A stretch of DNA of 14,162 nt from NCBI GenBank assembly GCA_025997935.1, contig BNVG01000047.1:1-14162 (forward strand). Direction: 5' to 3'. Position numbers and translations under genes: made by a program. This DNA is from Synergistales bacterium (lineage in GTDB: Bacteria > Synergistota > Synergistia > Synergistales > Aminobacteriaceae). Of the stretch, positions 6,948-12,692 are shown piece by piece. The stretch's first letter is position 1. Every line of letters begins with the position of its first letter. The notes under the pieces are model-generated. The model did not search any database. It saw only the letters and a list, made by a program, of their open reading frames with translations, and had not been told where the DNA came from.

Positions 6948-9152
6948 CTAATCCGCGGTCATAGCCCTCATAAGCATTTCGGCGACCTCGCCCCGCGTCA
7001 CCGGACGACCGGGGTGAAAGTCGCCGCTGTTTTTATATAGATTCAGTATCTCCTTAGAATCCAGAATTTTCACGGCCGCCTCTGACGGATGCCCGTCCGG
7101 GACGCTGAACGGGCGGCGCGCAGGGGTAGAGGCCGCCTTTAGGCCAAACGCCGAAACAAGGGCGCGCGCGAAAACGCCCCTTGTGATAAAGCGGTCGGGT
7201 TTGTCCGTGAGGGTCGGCGTCTCTCCTTTCTTTATCCCCGCCACGGCTTTGGCCTTGGTCAAAACCGCGACCATGTCCTCTTGCGTGATGAACTCGTCCA
7301 CGCCGAACACGCCCTTGTCGGCCCCACGAATGACGGCCATCGCGAGGACGGGGTCGTCAAGGTCGCTGATGTTGTATGAAGGCGCGTGAGGCGGCGACAG
7401 TGGTTCCATGACGCCGTACAAATTGAAAAGCTGAACCGCGTTGAAAAAAGGATGCTCCGGCGGCACGTCCGAGTATTTGCAAAGCGACAAGACTACCCCG
7501 GCGTCTAATAAGGCCCGCTGTACTTTCACGGGCGGCACGTCGCGCGGCGCAAGCTCGCTTCTCGCGGCCAGCGCGGCCAGCGCTCCGGCGGCCTGCCCGA
7601 CCATCATGCAGATAGGCTGGAGGCGAATGGCCCCGGCGGAGAGCCTTGTCATGGAGAGGTTTTTTTCGGCGGCAATGAGGCCGTCTGTGTCTTTTGGTAT
7701 CAAAATCCTAAGCGGCACCTGAAAAGGCCCCCTCGGGCGGTTGTGAGCGGAGGAGACGGCGCGCTCACCCATATCCCACTCCAAATCGGAGTCCTTGTCC
7801 GCTCCGTGCAAGTCCAGAATATATCCGCCTATGGCTATGGCGTCCTCGAACTCATGCCGCGTCTGTCCGTCGCGGTAGCTCAGAGAGTTACGCAGAAGCT
7901 CCTCCGACGTCAGGGTGTATTCGCTCAAAACCCTCCGCGACTCTCTTACATACGGAATGGGCGGCATACGCTTCGCTATGTCCTGCCATTCCAAGGGCAG
8001 ACCTTGCGCCGCTTCCGGCAGCTCGGCGGCGTCGTACTCGTCGTCCGTTACCGACCAGTCTTCCCCAAGCTCGTTTTGAATGTAATAAATAAAGTGCAGA
8101 GTCTTGATGAACGCTTCTTTTTCCACTCTCGCCCTCAGTGCCTTGTTCTCTAAATACTCTACGGGCAAGCCAGTGCGCCCGTTCTCCCAACCGCCCCTGC
8201 CGGGGTAGTCGTTCCCCCAGTTGACTACGGTCTTGGAGATGTATTTCCAGTTTTCAGGGCGTCCATCGTAGTTCCAGGGAGTCGAGGAATTCGGGAGGCC
8301 GCGGTAGGCGTTGTGGCTGACAAAATCAACGGGGAGTGGTACGGGATAGTTGCCCCTGAACGGATAGCCGCCGCTTGCGACGTAACTCTCATAATTGCGC
8401 CGCGCCTCCTCGTAGCCCGGAAGGGGCGCAATGGCTCTAAGATGTTGCGGCACCCCGCCCGGATAGCGGCGAATAACCGCCGTCCAGGTTATATCCTGAA
8501 TCATGGCGTCGGGCTTTATAAACGGCGTGGCCGAGTTTCCCGCTCTGTACCCGGCCCCGGCCAGCGGCAGTACGTCCCCGTACTCCGTGGCGTCTATGAG
8601 GACGCGGCACTTCACATCGCGCGATTTTCCGCCGCCGTCCGTCACCGTGACGCCAGTAACGCGGTTTTTGTCACGCTCCACCTTCGACACAAAAGAGCCG
8701 AGCGACACGTCAAGGGGTTTTTTGCCTGTTTTTTTGGCGTCGTCAAGCATTTCGTAAAGAACTTGCTGCCCTATGGAAGGCTCGAAGGCAACGCTCCGGG
8801 AATCCCAATAACAGGTTCCCATAGATTTGCCGCGCAGGTCGTAGTAGTTTTTCAGCCTGCTCACGAACTCCAGGTAGACGCCGCTACGCTGTCGGCTCAT
8901 GTCGTCCATCGTGGAAACTCCGGCCGCCGTCGCCTGCCCGCCTATCCAGCCGCTCGGCTCCGCCACCAATACCGAAACGCCAAGGCGCGCCGCCTGTATA
9001 GCGGCGGCCACTCCCCCAATGCCGCCCCCGGCCACTACTACATCGTATTCCAAAACACGGGCTTTCGCGGCGGCCTCCGCAAGGCCGGCGTTCAAAGACG
9101 AAAAGAAAAGAAGCGCCGCCGTCAATATATATATTGGTTTAATACGCCTCAT
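6948..9152 (-). CDS. Exported FAD-dependent oxidoreductase with C-terminal S-layer homology repeats
   Basis: 734 residues. A signal peptide (K5, hydrophobic 7-25, cleavage near AEA at 25-27) is followed by a Rossmann FAD-binding site: VVVAGGGIGGVAAA (38-51), with an acidic E65 ending the second strand and GGQAT at 71-75. A conserved LIDATEYGD segment (185-193), an IPKDTDGLI region (486-493) and a final flavin-contact stretch near 505-525 (SAGAIRLQPICMMVGQAAG) match the FAD_oxidored (PF12831) group. From about 558 to the end are SLH-type repeats: a YSDVPP start at 560, FITQEDMVAVL (621-631), FITRGVFARAL (655-665), and a good last repeat from FSVPDGH (682) to VTRGEVAEMLMRAM (718-731). The enzyme is thus probably exported and held at the cell envelope; its substrate is unknown. 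Its ATG overlaps the stop of the upstream zinc-ribbon gene (ATGA), so the two are translationally coupled. Confidence 0.9.
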   Translation of the reverse strand: MRRIKPIYILTAALLFFSSLNAGLAEAAAKARVLEYDVVVAGGGIGGVAAAIQAARLGVSVLVAEPSGWIGGQATAAGVSTMDDMSRQRSGVYLEFVSRLKNYYDLRGKSMGTCYWDSRSVAFEPSIGQQVLYEMLDDAKKTGKKPLDVSLGSFVSKVERDKNRVTGVTVTDGGGKSRDVKCRVLIDATEYGDVLPLAGAGYRAGNSATPFIKPDAMIQDITWTAVIRRYPGGVPQHLRAIAPLPGYEEARRNYESYVASGGYPFRGNYPVPLPVDFVSHNAYRGLPNSSTPWNYDGRPENWKYISKTVVNWGNDYPGRGGWENGRTGLPVEYLENKALRARVEKEAFIKTLHFIYYIQNELGEDWSVTDDEYDAAELPEAAQGLPLEWQDIAKRMPPIPYVRESRRVLSEYTLTSEELLRNSLSYRDGQTRHEFEDAIAIGGYILDLHGADKDSDLEWDMGERAVSSAHNRPRGPFQVPLRILIPKDTDGLIAAEKNLSMTRLSAGAIRLQPICMMVGQAAGALAALAARSELAPRDVPPVKVQRALLDAGVVLSLCKYSDVPPEHPFFNAVQLFNLYGVMEPLSPPHAPSYNISDLDDPVLAMAVIRGADKGVFGVDEFITQEDMVAVLTKAKAVAGIKKGETPTLTDKPDRFITRGVFARALVSAFGLKAASTPARRPFSVPDGHPSEAAVKILDSKEILNLYKNSGDFHPGRPVTRGEVAEMLMRAMTAD

Positions 9153-9520
9153 TTCGCGCTCTTGGGTTCCTTTTTCTTGTCGTACTGGTGCATCGACGAT
9201 TTGCCGCCCCTCAGCACCTCGCGCGCCAGGGCCGGATCCATAGCCCCAAGTTTTTTATCTCTCTCGTACGGCTTCATGTATCCCTGCGTATTCGACTCTA
9301 CCATGCCGGTAGCCACAAGCGCGTCTAAGACTTTCATATCGACGCCGAGGATTCTGTTTATGTCGTAGACCGTGAAAAGCTCTCTCTCGTTGTCTCGCAA
9401 AAAATTACGCACAACGCTTCCGACGTCTCTGAGTGTGTCTCTGCACGCCGGGCAGGCTTTTTCAAAATGAGGCCCGTTGATAAAGGCTTTTTTGCATAGT
9501 TCGCATACTACAAGCGCCAT
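9149..9520 (-). CDS. Zinc-ribbon protein resembling flagellar operon protein YvyF (TIGR03826)
   Basis: 123 residues. An N-terminal zinc ribbon has C6-x2-C9 (CELC) and C23-x2-C26 (CPAC). Residues about 27-75 (DTLRDVGSVVRNFLRDN, then VYDINRILGVDMKVLDALVATGMV) look like a helix followed by a MerR-like winged-helix fold. The tail is lysine-rich and probably disordered. This arrangement matches YvyF, which in Bacillus lies beside flgM in a flagellar operon. No flagellar gene is seen in this window, so a flagellar role cannot be assumed and a general regulatory or protein-binding role is equally possible. The start is supported by AAGGGAG (reverse strand, 9530-9536) 9 nt before the ATG at 9520. It is the first gene of a leftward pair, with the FAD oxidoreductase overlapping its stop codon. 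Confidence 0.75.
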   Translation of the reverse strand: MALVVCELCKKAFINGPHFEKACPACRDTLRDVGSVVRNFLRDNERELFTVYDINRILGVDMKVLDALVATGMVESNTQGYMKPYERDKKLGAMDPALAREVLRGGKSSMHQYDKKKEPKSAK

Positions 9521-9681
9521 GAAAAATGTCTCCCTTCATAAATTGAACGCTTAAATAATACACCATTTGCCATTAATTTCACCCTTTAACAATATGTCTC
9601 AATATATCCTGAATAGTTTTTTTATGATATTCTAACTCTTATATATAAGGAAGAGAAAGATTTTTAAGGAGGAATGAGTAT
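9521..9681. promoter_or_regulatory. Divergent intergenic region between the zinc-ribbon gene and pnp
   Basis: 161 nt, much richer in A/T than the genes around it, and must hold both promoters. Rightward there is a TATGAT at 9623-9628 but no convincing -35. Leftward there is a TATTAT at 9560-9555 with only a weak -35. A perfect 12-bp palindrome CTTATATATAAG lies at 9638-9649, followed by AAGGAGG (9666-9672), 9 nt before the pnp ATG. No large RNA hairpin of the kind that controls pnp in enterobacteria is obvious, and rpsO, often upstream of pnp, is absent. Confidence 0.4.
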
Positions 9682-11952
9682 ATGGAGAAAGAGTTTTCCG
9701 TGCAGATTGGCGCGCAGCCGATGGTGTTTCGCACGGGTAAAATTGCGAAGCAAGCCAGCGGGGCTGTTATGGCGTCGCATGGAGACACCGTTATCCTGAA
9801 TACGGCATGTATCACGGACACGGTTCGGACGGGCATCGACTTTTTCCCGCTGTTGGTTGATTTTGAAGAGCGGTATTACGCCGCAGGAAAAATCCCGGGC
9901 GGCTTTATCAAAAGAGAGGGGCGTCCCACGGAGTCGGCTATCCTGAGCGCCCGCGTGGTTGATCGTTCTATTCGCTCGCTTTTTGACGACGATATGCGAA
10001 ACGATGTCCATGTCGTGGCCACGGTGATGGCGGTTGACCAGGTTTATCCGCCAAACGTCTTAGCCATAAACGGAGCGTCCGCGGCTCTCGCCATATCCGG
10101 CATACCTTGGGGAGGCCCCGTCGGCGCGGTGCGAGTGGGCCTTATCGACGGAGAGCTTGTAATCAACCCGACCGAGGCGCAGATGGCTTCGTCGTCTCTC
10201 GACCTCTTGGTGGCAGGGCACGACGACGGGCTCACGATGGTTGAGTCCGGCTCAAAGGAAGTGCCGGAGGAAACGCTTATCGACGCGCTCGATATGGCCC
10301 AGACCGAAATCAAAAAGATAATAGCCCTGTTCCGCAAGATGAAAGAAGAAGTGGGCAAGCCCGAGATAACTGTTCCCACCCCCGAGCGCATTCCCGAGAT
10401 AGACGAATGGATTATGTCCAACGTCGACGCCGACATAGACGCCGCCGTGCGCATACACGAGAAAAAACCCAGAGCCGACAAGATAACGGAGGCCCGCAAG
10501 CGCGCCGTGGCGCAGTTCCCGGAAAATGGCGACTACATAGCTGCCGCTATTGAGGGGCGGGTCAAGAAGATAATGCGGGGCATCTGTGTAAACGAGGGCG
10601 TAAGAGCCGACGGACGCGCCATGAATCAACTGCGTAAAATAACTTGTGAGCTTGGCGTTTTGCCGCGAGTCCACGGTTCGGCGCTCTTCACAAGAGGAGA
10701 AACGCAGTCGCTGGCGGTGACTACCCTCGGTATGGTCGGCGAGGACGACCAGGTCTTAGACGGCATCAAACTCGACGAGCCGGCCAAGCGCTTTATTCTG
10801 CACTACAACTTCCCGCCCTACTCCGTGGGCGAGGTCAAGCCCATGCGCGGCCCCGGCAGGCGCGAGATAGGGCACGGCGCGCTGGCCGAGCGGGCGTTGC
10901 GCTACGTCATCCCGTCCGAGGAGGAGTTCCCTTACGTCGTCCGCGTCGTGTCTGATATTTTAGAGTCCAACGGCTCAAGCTCTCAGGCCAGCATCTGCGG
11001 CGGAAGCCTCTCTATGATGCAGGCCGGCGTACCGATAGCGCGGCACGTCGCGGGCGTGGCGATGGGCCTTATCAAAGAAGGCGACAAAGTTCAGGTCTTG
11101 ACGGACATTCAGGGACTCGAAGACCACTACGGCGACATGGACTTCAAAGTCGCCGGGACGCGCGAGGGCGTAACGGCGCTCCAGATGGACAACAAAGCCG
11201 GCGGCATAACACGCGCTATCTTAGAGCAGGCGCTCGGACAGGCAAGGCTCGCGCGTCTTGAGATATTAGACAGCATGGAGGCCTGTATATCAAAACCCGG
11301 TGAGCTGTCGATGAGCGCCCCGCGCATACATAAAACCTCGATAGACCCCGACAAAATCCGCGACGTTATAGGCCCCGGCGGCAAGATGATTCGTAGCATA
11401 ACACAGAAAACCGGCGTCAAGATAAACGTCGACGACACGGGCGACGTGAGCATAGCCGGCCCAAGCCAGGAGCAGGTAAACGAGGCCCTCACCATAATTC
11501 GCGGCCTGACCAAAAACTTAGCGGCGGGCGAAATCTACCACGGCACGGTGACGCGCCTGATGTCATTCGGCGCTTTTGTGGAGTGTCTGCCCGGCAAAGA
11601 GGGACTGCTGCACCTCAGCGAGATGAGCGTAAAGCGCGTGCCCAAGGTCGAGGACGTCTTCAAGCCCGGCGACAAGGTGTTAGTCATGGTCAAGGAAATA
11701 GACGATATGGGGCGCGTCAACCTATCGAGACGCCGTATCGTGACGGACGAGGCCAAAGCCGCCGAGGCCGGGTTCGCTTCTGTCTTAGAGAGCGAGCGCG
11801 AGCGCGAAACGCTCATAGAGAAAATAGCCGAAAACGCCCCTGCCTACACTCCGCACGACAGAGGAGACAGAGGCGACCGGGGCGGCGACAGGGGCGGACG
11901 AGGCGACCGGGAACGCAGACCAAGCGGCGGCGGTTACGGCTCAAGGCGCTAA
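9682..11952 (+). CDS. pnp: Polynucleotide phosphorylase
   Basis: 756 residues. The enzyme degrades RNA 3' to 5' using phosphate, releasing nucleoside diphosphates, as a trimer in the cytoplasm. Domain order is complete: first RNase PH domain (about 1-145), helical linker (about 240-300), second RNase PH domain (about 305-540), KH domain (about 548-610; loop IGPGGK at 563-568) and S1 domain (about 617-685). The active-site segments FTRGETQ (336-342), the GSSSQASICGGSLS loop (431-444) and GDMDFKVAGT (484-493; D485 and D487, with the second acidic residue matching E. coli D492) are present. The tail after about 720 is rich in RGD/RGG (about 30 residues), an extra basic, probably RNA-binding extension. 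The start is set by AAGGAGG at 9666-9672. dut follows after 25 nt, in probable cotranscription. Confidence 0.97.
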   Translation: MEKEFSVQIGAQPMVFRTGKIAKQASGAVMASHGDTVILNTACITDTVRTGIDFFPLLVDFEERYYAAGKIPGGFIKREGRPTESAILSARVVDRSIRSLFDDDMRNDVHVVATVMAVDQVYPPNVLAINGASAALAISGIPWGGPVGAVRVGLIDGELVINPTEAQMASSSLDLLVAGHDDGLTMVESGSKEVPEETLIDALDMAQTEIKKIIALFRKMKEEVGKPEITVPTPERIPEIDEWIMSNVDADIDAAVRIHEKKPRADKITEARKRAVAQFPENGDYIAAAIEGRVKKIMRGICVNEGVRADGRAMNQLRKITCELGVLPRVHGSALFTRGETQSLAVTTLGMVGEDDQVLDGIKLDEPAKRFILHYNFPPYSVGEVKPMRGPGRREIGHGALAERALRYVIPSEEEFPYVVRVVSDILESNGSSSQASICGGSLSMMQAGVPIARHVAGVAMGLIKEGDKVQVLTDIQGLEDHYGDMDFKVAGTREGVTALQMDNKAGGITRAILEQALGQARLARLEILDSMEACISKPGELSMSAPRIHKTSIDPDKIRDVIGPGGKMIRSITQKTGVKINVDDTGDVSIAGPSQEQVNEALTIIRGLTKNLAAGEIYHGTVTRLMSFGAFVECLPGKEGLLHLSEMSVKRVPKVEDVFKPGDKVLVMVKEIDDMGRVNLSRRRIVTDEAKAAEAGFASVLESERERETLIEKIAENAPAYTPHDRGDRGDRGGDRGGRGDRERRPSGGGYGSRR

Positions 11953-11977
11953 CTAACCTGCCCACCCGCTTTTCAAA

Positions 11978-12424
11978 ATGTCTGAGGTTTGTGTTTTTAT
12001 ACTGCGTGATGAACGCGCAAAGAAGCTGCCCCTCCCGTCTTACGCGACTCCGGCCTCGGCCGGAGTCGACCTCAGATCTGTCGAGGAGCGCTTGCTGCAA
12101 AAGGGCGAAAGAGCGCTTATACATACCGGCGTCCGCATAGCCCTTCCGCCCGGATACGAAGCCCAGGTGCGTCCAAGGAGCGGCCTTGCCCTGAAACACG
12201 GCATAATTTTGCCCAACAGCCCCGGCACGATAGACGCCGACTACCGAGGCGAGATAGGCGTCATCCTGATGAACTTAGGCGACGAGCCTTATGAGGTCAA
12301 GTACGGCGACAGGATAGCGCAGATGGTCGTGGCTCCGGTGTGTCAGGTGAAATTCGAGGAGACGGACGAGCTGGATGAGACGATAAGGGGCGAGGGCGGG
12401 TTCGGGAGTTCGGGGAATACATAA
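11978..12424 (+). CDS. dut: Deoxyuridine 5'-triphosphate nucleotidohydrolase (dUTPase)
   Basis: 148 residues. It hydrolyses dUTP to dUMP and pyrophosphate, keeping uracil out of DNA and feeding dTMP synthesis; the family forms homotrimers. All five motifs are seen: SAGVDL (about 27-32), RPRSGLA (64-71 region), the [14 protein letters not shown] segment (79-92) with the catalytic Asp in [13 protein letters not shown] (about 108-115), and the C-terminal P-loop-like arm [10 protein letters not shown] (136-146). The length is normal for the family. The start is the only good ATG, since a stop codon lies in frame 24 nt upstream. No Shine-Dalgarno is visible (CCCGCTTTTCAAA precedes the ATG), so expression may depend on ribosomes arriving from pnp. 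The stop is adjacent to leftward toxin remains. Confidence 0.96.
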   Translation: MSEVCVFILRDERAKKLPLPSYATPASAGVDLRSVEERLLQKGERALIHTGVRIALPPGYEAQVRPRSGLALKHGIILPNSPGTIDADYRGEIGVILMNLGDEPYEVKYGDRIAQMVVAPVCQVKFEETDELDETIRGEGGFGSSGNT

Positions 12425-12569
12425 ATCGAAGCCAAAGGCAGATAAAGACATAGTTCGTCACCTATAAACGGCAAAAAGCCATATTTGAGATAAAAGCCTT
12501 TGACAGCGAGCTTCTCTATCAACCAACACGGTACGAGCAGATTTTGAGGTGTAATTTTACAAACTCCAT
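12424..12569 (-). pseudogene. Remnant of a GNAT-family (TacT-like) toxin with internal deletion
   Basis: Reading leftward, one frame gives KITPQNLLVPCWLIEKLAV (about 12558-12502) joined directly to KGFYLKYGFLPF and then [13 protein letters not shown], which ends at the dut stop. GNAT toxins of TacAT pairs have the PxxLIGRLAVD strand, then the acetyl-CoA loop (Q/RxxGxG), then a FYEKYGF and LxLPM end. Here the strand and the end are present but the stretch between, of the order of 45 residues in the family, is missing, so acetyltransferase activity is impossible. A candidate start ATG (12569-12567, MEFVKLH) sits 3 nt after the antitoxin stop, as expected for such a pair, but that frame stops after 16 codons, so the N-terminal part is also lost or shifted. 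The family call is by eye from motifs. Confidence 0.65.
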
Positions 12570-12572
12570 AGT

Positions 12573-12692
12573 TCAGTCCGCGTGTTTGATGTTGCGAGCT
12601 TTGTACTTTCCCATACCCTCAAGCATGGCTTTATTAGGCTCCGGCGGGTTTGTAAGAGTTTCGATTAAACCTTTGAATTTTTCAGTATGTCC
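12573..12692 (-). pseudogene. C-terminal remnant of a DUF1778/TacA-type antitoxin
   Basis: Leftward frame ending at TGA 12575-12573 reads GHTEKFKGLIETL, then TNPPEPNKAMLEGMGKYK, to a basic end. DUF1778 antitoxins end in F-x3-L-x(5)-PP-x-PN-x2-L, the toxin-neutralising tail, and this matches closely. The frame meets a stop (12707-12705) just upstream, and the DNA-binding N-terminal half is absent. The fragment overlaps the last codons of the EIIC-EAL gene, so either a deletion joined that gene to the antitoxin's end or the remnant was placed there. It is 3 nt from the toxin remnant and in the same orientation, the normal antitoxin-toxin order. Confidence 0.6.

Noticed and set aside
8313..9368. 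Long rightward open frame of 351 codons opposite the FAD oxidoreductase and zinc-ribbon genes
   Set aside because: It is arginine- and histidine-rich nonsense with no domain, no SD, and lies fully antisense to two well-supported genes. Such frames are common opposite GC-rich codons.
11860..11945. Possible short tandem DNA repeat at the end of pnp
   Set aside because: The repeated units are uneven and explained by RGD/RGG codons; there are no regular spacers, so it is neither a CRISPR array nor a true tandem repeat.
11583..12140. Rightward open frame of 185 codons across the pnp end and dut start
   Set aside because: Out of frame with two strongly conserved genes and very arginine-rich; a shadow.
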